In this document: positions 1-12,908 of the stretch, one piece after another
How positions within the stretch are numbered: position 1 is the first letter of the stretch
Layout of the letters: every line of letters begins with the position of its first letter
Source of the DNA: Acanthochlamys bracteata
Taxonomy: Eukaryota; Streptophyta; Magnoliopsida; Pandanales; Velloziaceae
NCBI GenBank assembly: GCA_019914995.1
Contig: CM034126.1
Coordinates: 12,653,001-12,717,000, forward strand
Direction: 5' to 3'
DNA length: 64,000 nt
Position numbers and translations under genes: made by a program
Notes under the pieces: generated by a model
The model's input: the letters and a program-made list of their open reading frames with translations, nothing else
Databases searched by the model: none
What the model was told of the DNA's origin: nothing

Positions 1-1143
1 CACAGCATCAAACAAACCACTCAACTTTCTTTTTGCTCATATTCTTAATGGGTAAATTGATATTTCCAGTTGCAACTGAAAAAACTGAACTGACGTTCTG
101 CTGATAGAAACTTCCAGCTTCAACAGTCACACTCCCGACTTGTCAAATAAAAAATTAGCCTTCCATTGACCTTCCACAGCAAATAAGTCGGCCACTGTAT
201 AAACATATACGACTCATGAGTAGTTCATCACGGCAATCAACAAGTTGCCAATTCAACCGATTACATTGCTGCCAGATTATTAGGAGGGGCTCTGATAATG
301 AGTGCTCTCCCAAATGCAGGCATAGTAGACACTAAAGCTGGATCAAACCAAACTTTGCAGCTGAAGTTAACTTCTGAAAGTTAGATCCTATGAAGCACAA
401 CCAATCCAAGGTAAAGAGAATACTTGAAAGCTTTAATGACACGTCAATATAACAAAACTAGACTAGTACTCACAAGAAGCAGCTAGGCCAACTCCACTCA
501 TCTGGATACCAAAAGAATCTATCGAACTCACATTTAGATTAGTATGAAAAGCATATTCCTATGGCGTACAGGAAATATTTGACATGAGAAATGGGCGTCT
601 TCTAAAAGCATACAAAACTGTAACCAAAGTAAATGTAAAGGAAGGATGGCACACCTTCGACGCTATAAAAGATGAAACATTATGCTTAAGGAATCATCGC
701 ATGGTCATAGCTAAATCAAGAATTATTTCAAGGAGATGAAAAGTATAGCAAAATTTTGTTTTAATGAATGACTCCAACAATTTTCCATTCTTTTATCCGG
801 TAAGGGTTTTAGCATGCCATCTTTCAACGCCCCCAATTGATCAATTATACAATCAAAACCTTTGCCTTCCCAATACATATAATAAATATGCGAAAGTTCG
901 GGCAAGCTCATTTAAGCTTTATTAAGTAATTTGTTGTTAAGTTCACTTGTGTCTGTATAATTGAATAATCATCAGACTCTGCGGTAAATCAGATGTTGTA
1001 TCAAAGAAACTTTTGGGATTCAAAGAACAAAACCTTCCCCTCTTCTATGGATGTATCAACCTCCTTAAAGATGTGTCAAATCTTCTGATAAGTAGGTTAT
1101 AGCAAAGCTTGACACTTCAATGATGTTGTGGTCCTTAAATTGG
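1..1143. other. Intergenic / 3' flank of the JJJ1-type gene
   Basis: No coding region could be supported here. The only open frame of any size (723-911, minus) is 62 codons long and has no recognisable family features. The part nearest 1144 is probably the 3'UTR of the minus-strand DnaJ gene. Confidence 0.5.
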
Positions 1144-1753
1144 TCACCGTGACTTCAACATAGCATGACCTGTGTCCCCCAGGTGTGCAAACAACTTATT
1201 CCTAGAAAATAAAATATTCATAATGAGTGGTTATGATTGGCATCCATGAAAAACAACAGCAGAAGAAACATACCTCGACTCAAAGCTCTCTCCACATGTT
1301 TCACAAGCATTGGTAGGAGCTTTTGTTCCCTGCATGAAACAGCAGGGCAAGTCAGTTCGAACTAAGGTAGCTAGCAATGCACCAGCACAAGTCTTATCTC
1401 TGAGTTCAACACTATTCTAGTCTACACGATCCTACTGAAAATCCTCTTGAGGAAGATAAATAGAAGAAACACCTGATCATAATATTAAGTTCAAATATTG
1501 CTCTTTAGACATAAAGGCATGCACAAGAGACACAACTCTAGAACTTTTAGCAAGTGTATGTTGCTCTTGCCTACATTATTTTGTAATAATAGACATTATC
1601 TGATTGTGTTTGGCATAGTCTTCTAACTGGAATGGAATCTATTCTCAAGAAGCTTTGTAAGCCTAAGATACCGCACAAATCTTGCTTCATGTTACCTCAG
1701 AAAAGACCAAGTTTATGCTTCTCACATGTTATGGTTTCTCCATATAAATTTAA

Positions 1754-1812
<59 letters not shown>

Positions 1813-4482
1813 GTAAGATTGTATACTACAATTCTGCCAGTACGAGCAATAATGCAACCCTAAAATGAAGATTCCGGAACCATTTCGGCAATGCATGGCC
1901 ATCTAAACATCGTGATAGCTCTTAGTATTCATCAATTAGATTACTGAGACGGCTTCTAACATTTTCCTTTTTTTTGGATGATGTTGTTCCCCAAATTATT
2001 ACTTAGACGACATTACCAGTTATCTAGAGTTCTTTGAAATCATCCAATTGTTATTAATCCAAGTTCACACAAAGTCATAGCTCATTATCTTCATTACACA
2101 GTTAACTTCCCTTATCCACAGTTTCAAGGCCGAGCTCTAGGTCAAATTTTCCATTTTCTAAAGTTTGCCCAATGTTCATACCGAATTCCATTTTTATTAG
2201 AAAAAACATTTTCTTTCCTTTTTTATGCTGAGTTGCATACAGCATTCCAAGTGCCCATCTACTATCAGCAGCATTATCACAACATAAAATAAATGAAGGT
2301 ATAAATAGATGCAAGAACTACTAAAAAATGTCAAGCAAATCCCAATCAAAAAACTCCTACAGATGCACAAAAGACATTCCACAAAGTTTTATATGCCAAT
2401 TTAAGAGGTGATGTTATAGTTCCAACACCCAAATGAAACATAAATTGGTCATCTAAGTTGCTCTTTTAGCATGAAAGGCGACATATCTGTCTAGCTTTAA
2501 AGTAAGGAATAGAAAAGGTCTGTCTCACTAGATAGGCTCACTACATCTTTTCTACTTAAGAAATCTAGAAAATAGTATGCCAAGTTTTCATATGCTATTA
2601 TCGAATATTTCATTGGCCCTGTCAAACAAGCCCAGGACATTAAGAAGTTGTAAAACTTAAAGATGCCATACTTATAACTTGAAAATCTATGCAGTTATTT
2701 TGATTTGATTTAGCCAGTAAGAGTAGTGGAAAATAAAAAGTATGAAGAAGATAACAGAGGAACTCTTGTCACCTTCTGCTTTCTTTCCCTTGTATTTTTT
2801 GATCCTGCATTCACGTCTTTCTTTCTCGCTTTAGCTTCCACCTGCTTTTTAGAACTCTGGTTGTTTCCTGAAACCCTATTTTCTTTACTTAATGAATTGA
2901 TGTCTTCCAAAGAGTATGAACCATCATCCTTTGCATTTTCAGTATTGCCAGCTGTAACATATTCATGTGTTTTCTCTTGTGTATTATCCCTACCAGGTTC
3001 ATGGCTATAATCATCTTCTGACTTTGCTGCTCTGCATCGCCCTCGGTTTCTACGACCTCCCCTCTCGGTATCGTACGCCATTGAATTCTCTTCATCATCT
3101 TCTAAATGAGAAGTTTGCTTACTAGAGAGACCATTAGAAGGAATTCTTCTGCTTTTCCTATTATTTCGTCCTGACAGCATAGCTTTCAGGATGCTTGCCT
3201 CATCATTTTCATCGTCCTCTTCTTCCTTGTTTGTACCTTTGTTGTCATTGCCAGCATCCACTTCTGCCTCATCTTGCCTACCTTCCTGCAACTCAAGATC
3301 ATCCTCAAATTCTTCACATAGCTGTGCAACAGTATCATCATCCTCATCCTCTGATGGTGGTACATACTCAAAATCCACATAAGTCTCTTCCCCATCATCA
3401 TCATGACCACCCCCACTGATAACCTCTTCCTCCTCTCTAAATGACTCCCTCAGATCCGCAATCTTCTCCCTATGCTTCTTTGACTGCTCGTGGTTCTTCC
3501 ACTGCTTCTCTGACTTAAATTTCTTGTTACAGGCTACACAATAGAACTCCTCACCACCACCCTTTTTCTTCCTCCTCTCTCCTTTCAGTTCATCAAACAC
3601 CAAATCATCATTCTCTTCAGCTACCTCATCCTGATCAACCCTTGCCCACTCAGGTTCCTCGTAACTCATCACCCGCTCAGCCCTCCGCCTCTTCTCCTCC
3701 TCCTTCTTCCTCTTCTCCTCCTCCCGCCGTCTCTCCTCCTCCTGCGCCTTCTTGGCCGCCATTTCAATCACTCTCTTATCTCTCTTCTTCACAAAAGCCG
3801 CAAGCCCCCGCACCGAATCATTATACTCCCTCCTCGCCTTCTTCCTCACCTTCTTATTCTCCTCCTCCATAAACCTCCTTGACCTTCGATTCGGCCCCAC
3901 AGATACATCAAACTCATCGACCCAAGAGAAATCCATCACCGTCGAAAACCCTAACCAATAATTATAGAAAGCCATAACCTGAGCATAATCACTCTCCAAA
4001 TTCCCAATCAACGGCGCCGGCTGAACAACATCGTTGCTAATTCCCATTCTAGAGCAGAAAAACAATTCATTATTGTACAATTTCGCGAACAGATCTCCGT
4101 ATACCTTGTAGAACCCTTTACCGGTATTAGAAAATCCCGAATAAGCCGACGGAGTAAAGTAAGCAAAGAGATCGACATCGAAGAAAGAAGAAGCTTTGTT
4201 ATTCGAATTCGTGTTAGGGTTTGAGAAGAGGATTTGGGAGCGATGAGAATCATACCAAGCTCGTTCTTTCGGGTCGGAAAGTACCTGGTAGGCGTGGAGG
4301 AGTTGTTGGAACGCTGCTGTGGATTCTGAAGGTGATAGAGAAGAAGAAGAAACCTTATCCGGGTGAAGCTGAAGTGCGAGACGTTTGTATGCTGCACGGA
4401 TCTCGTCGACAGAGCAGTCGCGAGAAACGCCGAGGATCTCGTAGAGGCAACGGTTGGTATTCGGCGACGAGGTTGAAGCCAT
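1144..4482 (-). CDS. JJJ1: JJJ1-type DnaJ / C2H2 zinc-finger protein
   Basis: Three exons: 4482-2773, 1329-1274 and 1201-1144, giving 607 aa. The J domain lies at about residues 11-80 with the HPD motif near 40. A highly charged helical region follows (about 205-275, Arg/Lys/Glu-rich). A U1-type C2H2 finger starts at CVAC near residue 315, and a long acidic linker rich in Glu and Asp comes next. The two small 3' exons encode a second finger (CETCGESF...HLGDTGH) and the end LKSR, which is how the family ends. In yeast, Jjj1 recruits Hsp70 to late cytosolic 60S ribosome maturation; the same role is inferred here. ATG at 4482 is the first in frame, and a telo-box lies just upstream. A model that stops at the end of the first exon would lose the second finger. 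Intron 1 is 1443 bp and carries an (AG)25 microsatellite. Confidence 0.9.
1761..1810. repeat. (AG)25 microsatellite
   Basis: A pure AG dinucleotide run of 50 bp, with an AG-rich degenerate lead-in from about 1753. It lies within the large intron of the JJJ1-type gene and is likely to vary in length between individuals. Confidence 0.95.
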
Positions 4483-5289
4483 TGGTTAAGAAGAAGAAGG
4501 GAATTATATGATTAGGGTTTTCGTGAAGATTGATTTTGATTAGCTCCCGAGGAGGCGGAGGTCAGAAAGCTTATGGTGGCTGAGGAAGGCAGGCTGCTGT
4601 TTATTTCGCAGCGGCCGGGAAGAAGACAGAAGAGTGCGAACGTTTTGGAAAATTTTGCATGTTTAGAACTTTACACACCCAAAATCAGATTTCTAAGAAA
4701 TGCAGGTCGCACACTCGCGCTTAGTAGTTTTGGGAATTTTGCTTAGTTAGCTACCTAAAACTGACCTTGAGAAAGTTAGGTCCCTCTTTGTTTTCTTTTT
4801 CAATTTCAGTCCCACCCTTGGATATGGTCGGTAAACTATCTGTGGTTTACTACACAAGTAGAAATCCTTTGCGAGAAATAATACGATATAGAAATGAATA
4901 AGCACAAAAAGTTGATTTATAACAGAAAAGTAGCAACGGCGGTTTCAATAATCCGAAGACAATGCAATATGTAATACAACAAGTTCAAGCACAACCTTTT
5001 AAACAGCTTCATGAACACGTATGATTCAAATGGTACGAGATCCATACAGCTGTTAAACTATAGTAAAATTGTATTGATCTACTTACCCACAGTCAAATTT
5101 TCAATCTGAATAAGGCTTTTGACAATACTTGATCCATTTGAATATGGGGTTTCTGTCACTGTAATACGTTATAGCTTGATCGTTTCTTTTCTTCGATTCT
5201 CTTCTGGATAAATATGAACATTTCAGTGTGCGATGCTCAAAAACTGGCTTAAAGCATCAACTAAAAAGGTTAAGAAACCCGGAATGTCA
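4483..5289. other. Spacer: JJJ1 promoter side and carrier 3' flank
   Basis: On the minus strand this is the upstream region of the JJJ1-type gene. It contains a telo-box (AAACCCTA on the gene strand) at 4513-4520. The part near 5290 is the likely 3'UTR of the mitochondrial carrier. No gene or repeat is seen otherwise. Confidence 0.6.
4513..4520 (-). promoter_or_regulatory. Telo-box upstream of JJJ1-type gene
   Basis: AAACCCTA on the gene strand, about 30 bp before the ATG. This motif is typical of plant genes for translation and ribosome biogenesis, which fits a 60S biogenesis co-chaperone. Confidence 0.5.
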
Positions 5290-8200
5290 TTAAACTGGTT
5301 TATGAACCTTTGAGGATGCATCTATTGATATCCTTGCAACTTCTGCATCCAACTTTTCATTAAATTGTTCTCTGAGGAACTCCACAGCCATGAACATTAG
5401 CGCAGAAGCCGGAACATACCAAATAACTCTTGGAACACTGCCTTTGAACAAACCATTCAACCCCTCAGTAGCCCATATTTTCCTCAAAGCATGTGACCAT
5501 CCATTATACCTAAATGAACATAAAGACGGAAATTAACATAAGAAGAAGATATTAGCTTATTTCCATTGCTACTCAAGAAAAAAATCAACAGCTTCAAACG
5601 TAGAACAGCTTCTATAAAAAGCTATGATCTAAGGCATACACATAAACCAAATATTGGAACCACATGTCAATGTGTCCTGAATGGACAATTCAAGGACAAA
5701 CCAACTGAGCATGTTATAACAATGTACAGACTTATTGCTAAAAGATTGACATATACCAAAGAAATGTCTAAATGCCCAAGGATAAACCAACTGAGTATGT
5801 TATAACAATGTACAAGCTTATTGCTCAAAGAGTGACATATTCGAAAGAAATGTGTAAATGGCCAAGGAATAATGAGGGACTGGCACGGAGAAATACAGAA
5901 ATTTAGTTACCCTCCAGTACAAACTCTTGTAAGTTAATGATACGTAGATCATGTACTCAGATGAAAAAACGAAATTTGATTAAGAGGCTCCAGAGTACTC
6001 TGACAGTGACCGCAAAGTATCATATATAGAAACAGAACTTGATTAAAAGCAGCAACCTACCTGATGGTAGAACCTTGCACTTGCAGTCTGGTCTTGATGA
6101 CATCCAAAGGTGTTGTCAGATATGCGCTTAATCCTGAGAACAGTGAGTATGTTATATCTTTCTGGAGGCCCTACAACATGCTTTACTTTTCAATCAAGAA
6201 TAATAAAAGGACAGTAAGCATGGAATGCGGTGTACAAATTGGGAGGAAATTTTGTCAGTCTTATTTGGCTAACTGTATCTATAATGAAGCTGCTGCACTG
6301 GTTTATGTGGTATTGGAGATTCTACTATTGCACAGATTACTTGGAAAGAAGAACTTTTCTATTGCGAATTTGGTTCACTTAGGACTAGTAGAATAGACCC
6401 AGATATCGAATAGGACTGACACAGAATTGGAATGGCCAACCAAACACAATACTGCAACATTTGTCCTCACTAAAATAGTTCGACGTGAATAGTTTAGAAA
6501 GAGGTCCTTTAACGGAAAAAGGCTGATAACCAATTTTAGCGAAATGTGTCGTCAACATCCAAAGTGATCCCACGGGAGGTAGTTATTTCATAAGGACATA
6601 GAGACAGTACACAAATTGACGATAAACCCTATACAACTTGATCCATTCAAGAATTCTGATAAACCTTACCACCAGCCAACCCTCCTAACACCAACCCTTC
6701 AACCGAACTGCTGACAAGCATTTGATTGTGAGGTAGAAATCTTTGCTTTCCATAATCTGTCAGATCCTTTAAAGCTTCATAGAAAGTAACCTACCCAAAA
6801 TGACAACGTTTTTAGCAGAATTCATAATCAAGAAATAGCTCAACAAAATTATGATTTTTTCCCCAAAGAAGTACAAAGAAAGCCAAAAAATTAACTAGCA
6901 TTAATTAGCCAGAGATTGTAAGAATTGGTTGAATGGTGAAAGAACAACTGAAAGTGCGCAGGGGAGGCACACTTCTTTGATCCCATTCCAGTAAAATTCT
7001 TAGTCTAGAAAAGATTAATTTAGAAGCCTCATAATATATAAAGAACTACATACCATTAAACCAGCAAAAGGTACATCTCTTGCAAGTGTAGACCAATAAC
7101 TGCAAAAGTAGCGTATAAAATAAGAAATGAGGTTCCCAGGTCACAAACAAAAGCTGTGGACATTCATAATGGCTGCATAAATGTGATTTAGCGATGACCT
7201 AAAACTAAAACTAAGCAAAATGCAAAGGCATTTTAAGACAACAAACTTTTAAATAAACCTGAATCTATTGCCTCTTGTATAAAATTCTAGACTTTCATGA
7301 ATACATTTCTTAAGTGGTGGAGCAAGACTAAAAATAAAGAAAATCAAGATCAAGCCAGAAACAATCACATATAATGAGGAAAAGAGAAGTGCAGTATACA
7401 TATAATGAATTATTGGAAATACTTATTGAAGTCATCATGTACCAACAAAACAAGGTACAAGGTACAAGGAGAAGGAAGTTTGGAAACAGGCCCTAAACAG
7501 GAATCAGATAAGATCCGCCTTTAAAATCACAAACAATTATATAGACAAAAATATGTGGAAGTACAGTGTAAGACATTAAATAGCTTGAATAATTAAGAGA
7601 TGAAAACATGTACCCTGCGAATAATCCCTTGGGTCCACCTTCTTTCCAGATTGAAAGGCCTGCCTGAAACATGCCTGTATAATAACTATACATTTGAGCC
7701 CCAGGCTTCTGGGAGGCATTTAGTGATGCTGTGCTCCAAGACTTTCCAGTGCCTTGTACTTGCATCCGCTGTTTAATGACTTCGCAGGGAACATACACAA
7801 ATGATCCAAGTGTATCTCCTGAAAAACAAGATAAGAGAAGTATAATTTAAGCAATGACACAAAAAATAATGGCAGACTGAATAGTAGCAGGTTTAGTAAA
7901 GCAAAAACTGTAACACCAGGTGGCTACTGATGTAGAAGGCGTCACTGTAAATCTATGAACCTGGAATGCACACATGGACACTGACACGATACAATACGGA
8001 AACTCCAACACGACATTTATAAAAATTATTAAGAAACAGCACGGTTACAACACGGATGCATAATTATGTATGTACACATGCATAATACTATATTTAACAA
8101 ATATATGATAGAACAAAAAATTGACTAGACATGTAGATATTGCAGTGAACATGTAAACTAGAGCTTGCCATTGACAAGTAAGAAGAAATTTGATTAGCAA

Positions 8201-11157
8201 CACATTTTATATAATGATTCTATGTATTCCAGACCAACTTTTAGTAAATTTATAGCTACCCTTAATTTTCTTCAGTTTTAAATGTCAAAGTATCTTCTAA
8301 TGTTTTGAATAGTCAAACATGAGTGTCTAAAGTGTTCTTAAAGTGTCCACCGTTGAACACATCACCTATACAAGTGGGAGGAGTGTTCGATATATATCCA
8401 ACAAGGACACGACACCTTGCTAGAAGTGTCAGTGCATTGTAGCTATAAATACTACAAATGTAAAAGTAAATACTTCACTTGAGCATATATACATAGAAAT
8501 GCTTCCACGAATGTAGGAGAAAAGCACATAATATGTGTGAAAGAGAAGAACAACGGTATTTAGCATGACTTTGAAAATATGCTACAGGTGCATGGTTTAC
8601 TCTTGGATAGATGGTGGATAGGATTCAAAAGTTACTTGAGCATAAATAAAAGGCAACAGGCAAGCTACAACTTACATGATCAGTCGTGCTTGCCAACAGG
8701 ATGTTTGCAAAGGTCAGTTCAGGTAAAGGCTAATGACCCATACAACTATCTAGGCATTCAAATTATTTCCTTAGAGATCAATGCTGAGATATCGCATGTA
8801 AGGATCACCAAAGAGCCTTTGTGATACCATAACTTTACTCAATATTAAGAGAAAATCTGCGTTCTAAATTTTTTTTTATAATGTCAACCTCGAACAACAT
8901 GTGTAGCAAATTTGTATGGAAATAGCATTGGCTACAGTAAGGGCATGTTTTAGTTGCTCAGAAGTGAGTTCCGAGAAAGTGGAGTTTGGAGTGGTAATTG
9001 AAACACGTGAAGTAAAGTTCGGAGTGTAGTGGTGGAGTAGAGTTCGGTGTAAAAATTGAAGTGAAATGACAACTGAAACACGTGAACTGTCACGAACTCC
9101 AAATCTGGGAGGAGAAAGTAGAGTTGGGAGCAACTTAAACACACCCTAAAGTAACTCTATCCATGTTACTTGGACATTTGGCTAAATAAGCAACTTGAAG
9201 TTAATACAATTTACGTAATGCAGAAAAAGAATATATTAGCTCAGAATAGAATAGATTTTGCGAAGTAGGTCAATGTCTAATGTGAGAACTGATAACATAT
9301 AATTTTAGATAAACGGATCCTAATTCCTGTGATTGTGAAAATTATGTCTGAATAAAGAATGAGATGCTATGATGTGATGCCTACCAATTGCTCCTGCTAG
9401 GAAATGAGACCAATGACCTTTGAGATCAGGATTCTTCTCCTCCACCCATTCTCTAGCAGATTCTATGATACCAAAGTATGTTGCTCCAGTTGCTAGTGAG
9501 CCTGTCACCCCTGGGGCAAATCCCCTATAAAACCCTTGAAATCAAAGCAAAATTAGAGAACTAAACAATGCTGGGGAGAAAACAATTGACACATAGGGCT
9601 TCTAGTAAGCTACCTGATAAAGGTTGCTTAATCTAAAAGGATATAAATTTGTTTTAAGTAAATAACACTTATTGCTAGTCCATTGGCTACCAATGCTATC
9701 TACAATCATACCTAGACTAAATAAGTAATTTAATTATATCCATTTGGCTATAACATAGACTAAATACTTTCTAGCATGATTCAACAACATCTAATAACAA
9801 GTAAAGAATATCGGGTTTCCTATGCAAGAGGTCAATCACATGGAATAAAAAACTAAGTAGGTATGAGGATATGAACCTCTTAAACCATCAGCAACCCACA
9901 CTGTTTTTATCATCTGCAGAACATTCTTTTGGCACTGTAAATCAGTCAAGCATGATATATGTTAGTTCTTGATAGAATTACAAATTGTAATACAAGGTGC
10001 TTCTCCTTCTTCAAATAACATAATCTATAAAACACATGATAGTATGAAATCTTTTTGAAGGGAAAAGCTTTTAAGCATTTAAAAGGAGCTGAAAGCTCGA
10101 GATACCTTGTGGCTAGTGATAATTGCTTGGCTTTGCATACGTGTCTTTAGAGTGTCAACTGGATACATCATGCCTTCACCAAAAGCACCAGCAAGCGCCC
10201 CCCATATGAATTCCCTCCACACTGCACATTGGTGGTATCAACAGTTACAGGTAATGTCTACCCATGACAACGATAACATACCTCCAATGCATGACTGTTG
10301 ATGGAAGGATATTATCATAGGCTGCCAAAACCCACTTAGTAAATGCAGAGTGAAACTTGATACAATGCAAACAACAATAAAGTGCTAGATCAATCAGAAT
10401 TCGCAGGCACAAGTGCTGGCCAAGCATGGAACTGAATTCTACTTGATTTAACCTCTATTAAAGCAACTATACACTAACAAGAACTCAAAACAAGTGTTAT
10501 TTCCAAAACAAATTACTAATTTGGGAATCCCAAGTCAGACTGCTTCAGTAGAGACATTTTCGTAAATATTTGCTTTATAGAAACAGGAAGTAAGGAATCC
10601 AACCAAATTTTTATCACTATTCAGTTGGGAATTCATCCTAGCAGGAAGTCATTTTACAGGAACAGAGAGGCACTTTCAGACACTTGCTACAAAACATATA
10701 TTATTTCAAGATTCACAAGAATGAAAATAGCCAAAAAAGTCTCAGATCAACATGTAACAATGACATTGCCCTCTTATTTCCAAGAGAGACTATAAAAAAG
10801 CCTCAGAGAAACATTTACGACATGTTTAACATTTGTCGCATAGACAACAACCTCAAATACAAAACCTTCCTCTTTCATCAACCTTCAACACCGTATTAGC
10901 TACAACGAAAAACATTCGAAAGCAAAGGTATACATAAATTAAATTCAAATTATTAGTCTGCTGAATAACTGCAAGCACTAGTTTTGTAGGCAAATTTAAA
11001 GTCTAATCACAACTATGGGAACGATCTTAGAATCACCAACATAACGAAATCCGAAAATGTGTGAAAAATCTCAGACAATAAATTCAAAAGAATTACCTAA
11101 AAATCCATTTCGCTGAACACCATGAGCACGATCGTTGTCGTTGTGGGAAGACATCAT
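5290..11157 (-). CDS. Mitochondrial carrier (SLC25) family protein
   Basis: Nine exons: 11157-11097, 10221-10106, 9934-9877, 9534-9385, 7818-7614, 7099-7054, 6790-6670, 6133-6061 and 5509-5290. They sum to 1050 nt, or 349 aa. All three carrier repeats are visible, each with its PX[DE]xx[KR] signature: PVDTLKTR (P41), PCEVIKQR (P139) and PLDVIKTR (P261). The length is slightly above the usual 300 because of an N-terminal hydrophilic leader and a C-terminal tail. The protein belongs in the inner mitochondrial membrane (or a plastid envelope). The substrate cannot be told from sequence; the closest Arabidopsis relative from memory is At1g74240, itself of unknown substrate. The start is one of two adjacent ATGs (11157 or 11154). 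Introns hold a MITE, an 86-bp tandem duplication and a repetitive GACACG-rich stretch. Confidence 0.88.
5694..5865. repeat. Two-unit tandem duplication, 86 bp each
   Basis: Units 5694-5779 and 5780-5865 are directly adjacent and roughly 85-90% identical by eye. Each begins GGAyAAACCAACTGAG and ends near AAATGsCCAA. They lie in the last intron of the carrier gene. Confidence 0.85.
7950..8440. repeat. Degenerate GACACG-rich repetitive stretch
   Basis: Words such as ACATGGACACTGACACG, AACACGACA, AGTGTCCACC and GGACACGACACC recur on both sides of an AT-rich centre within the fourth carrier intron from the 5' end. This looks like an old transposon or satellite-derived insertion. No clean ends or target duplication were found, so the class is unknown. 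Confidence 0.3.
8941..9146. mobile_element. Tourist-like MITE (PIF/Harbinger type)
   Basis: A 206-bp element. Its ends are imperfect inverted repeats: left GGGCATGTTTTAGTTGCTC and, from the right end read inwards, GGGTGTGTTTAAGTTGCTC (16 of 19 match). TAA flanks both ends (8938-8940 and 9147-9149), the target duplication expected for PIF/Harbinger. It has no coding capacity. It sits in the 1.6-kb intron between carrier exons 4 and 5 (9384 down to 7819). Confidence 0.75.
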
Positions 11158-11214
11158 GGTGATTCGAGTAACAACGATTCCCTCCCACTTCAAAACCCTG
11201 ACTGATTTACGCGC

Positions 11215-11485
11215 TAGGGTTTAAAAACATAGGTGACTTTAACAAATGAACGAAAACTGCTGGCGCTAATTCTCAAACCAATTTATCTTTCCATTTGATT
11301 TTAATCTCCGCGAAAGCAAACGGAGAACGGACTACCATACTACCGAGGGAAGTTGACCGCATGCATATTTAGCCCATTAGAAGTGTCTGTAGTCATAAAG
11401 CCCATTATAACTGTTTGGCCCATTTAAAACTTTCGGAGCCTGATTGAAAGACGTGCTTTACCATTTTTTACCATCATAAAGCCCA
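11215..11485 (-). promoter_or_regulatory. Telo-box plus site II (GCCCA) cluster upstream of carrier
   Basis: AAACCCTA on the gene strand lies at 11215-11222. Four (A/G)GCCCA elements follow within 270 bp upstream. Site II elements bind TCP factors and are common in genes for mitochondrial and translational proteins. The regulatory role is inferred from motif content only. Confidence 0.45.
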
Positions 11486-11493
11486 TTATGATT

Positions 11494-11726
11494 GGATGCG
11501 TTGTTTATGAAATTGAACTCTTCAAAATAGAAAATATTTTTATTTTTTTTAAAATAAGTTTTATTTTTTTTATTTTTAAAAAAATAATAAAAATATGTAA
11601 TAAAAAAATCTTACTTCACAAATTTTTTTATATTTTCTAAATTTTTAAATAAATTTTTATATATTTATAAAATATGTATTGAAAATATGAAATGGTCGCA
11701 TTTGAAATGCTATGCCAAACGCAGCC
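11494..11726. mobile_element. AT-rich MITE, family A (copy 1)
   Basis: About 233 bp. Ends are GGATGCGTTGTTTATGA and, inverted from the right, GGCTGCGTTTGGCATAG. The core shares the family layout on the opposite strand (TTATTACATATTTTTATTAT and TATTTTATAAATATATAAA-like blocks) with copies at 41277, 47765, 55850 and 61120. No clear target duplication was found for this copy. Confidence 0.6.
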
Positions 11727-11827
11727 GGTGAACGCGGAGTTCTACCAAGCTCAGGTGGCGGGCAAATGATAGATTGCTTTTTTATGATCTCAATTAAATT
11801 AACTCCAGTTGGAGCATGTTTCAAACG

Positions 11828-12030
11828 CTCTAATTTTATTTTTTAAATTAGATAAAAAATTAAAAAATTTTGTTTTTATAGAGTTTTAATTTTTTTATTT
11901 ATATATTTTTTAATATAATTACATTATTTAATATTTAATATATTTTTAAAAATTATTAAAATATAATTATTAAAATATATTTTTATTTTATTTTAAAAAA
12001 TTTTATTTTATATTTTTAATTACGAATATT
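11828..12030. repeat. AT-rich element remnant
   Basis: An AT-only block bounded by GAGCATGTTTCAAACGCTC on the left and TTTGGAACGTGCGCTTAAT on the right. These are weak inverted repeats. It is probably a diverged MITE; the assignment is tentative. Confidence 0.35.
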
Positions 12031-12908
12031 TGGAACGTGCGCTTAATATCTCTCTCACTCAACTGTCTCACGATATGTAGATCGAACTGTTCTTCAACTT
12101 CCGAAAGAAATTCTGTGCCAGGTTTCTTTTTCGCTCTTCAGTAGATCTCTCAGTTACAGTGAACCAATCTGTGTTTTTGCTTCCTTTTTTTGGTTTTTAA
12201 GATTATATTTCAGAGAGCAATTGTTGGCCCTTGCTTCTGTAGTTTCATTAATTGTTTTCTTTTATGAATTGGTAAACTTGTTCTGATGGGGGTGGAGCAT
12301 CGATGGTAGTTGAATCGCGCTGCTGCCTGTAGCTTATTCATAGAACAAATTGTAAATTTTATTTGGTAAATTGAAGGAGCATTTCAAATTAATTATTTAA
12401 AGAAAAAAGGGATTGAAGGAAGATTCAAGAAGAATATACAAACAAATAAATTCTAGTTGGCAGTTATGTTTCTTTTGAATCATATTTTATCTATGCATTA
12501 TCTGAGGTTTCTAATTCAAGAAGATACAAACAAATATGTTCTAGTTTGCCGTTTCCTATTATTAGAAGTTTTTCATATGCAAGATACTCATGATGGCATA
12601 AAACTGCTATTGTTAATGTGCTATGATACACCAACGGTCTATAAACTTTTTGCTATTTTGTTGTGAAGCTTACATCATCTATTAGATAACAGTTTGTTCG
12701 ATGTGTTAGCTGGCTAAGAAAATTGAGTTAGCCTGTTCGAGTTAGTACTTAGTAGTAAAGTTAATTCTTAGTTCAGAGAGGCTGAAAAATAAGAGTTTAA
12801 TCAAAAGCCAAACACGTAGTATCAAATTGCAAATAAGACAAGAAACATTTACTCTTGTAACTCAACTAAGTAATTTTTATGTTTTTTCCCCCAGAGTTAA
12901 CCTGAAGA

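Larger units (their letters stand above)
11158..12908. other. Spacer between carrier start and RIK pseudogene
   Basis: The carrier-proximal part holds a telo-box (11215-11222, minus) and four GCCCA site II cores at 11371, 11399, 11418 and 11480. The word TCATAAAGCCCATTAT occurs twice, near 11393 and 11475. AT-rich transposon remnants occupy about 11494-11726 and 11828-12030. From 12040 the composition becomes leader-like, but no N-terminal RIK exons could be recognised. Confidence 0.6.

Noticed and set aside
723..911. 62-codon minus-strand open frame
   Set aside because: Too short, with no family features. It lies in the 3' flank of the JJJ1-type gene.
1632..1868. 78-codon open frame with an (RE)n run
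   Set aside because: It is the AG microsatellite read through in one frame, inside the JJJ1 intron.
3191..3872. Ser- and Pro-rich open frames opposite the JJJ1-type gene
   Set aside because: Antisense shadows of the acidic and basic low-complexity coding region.
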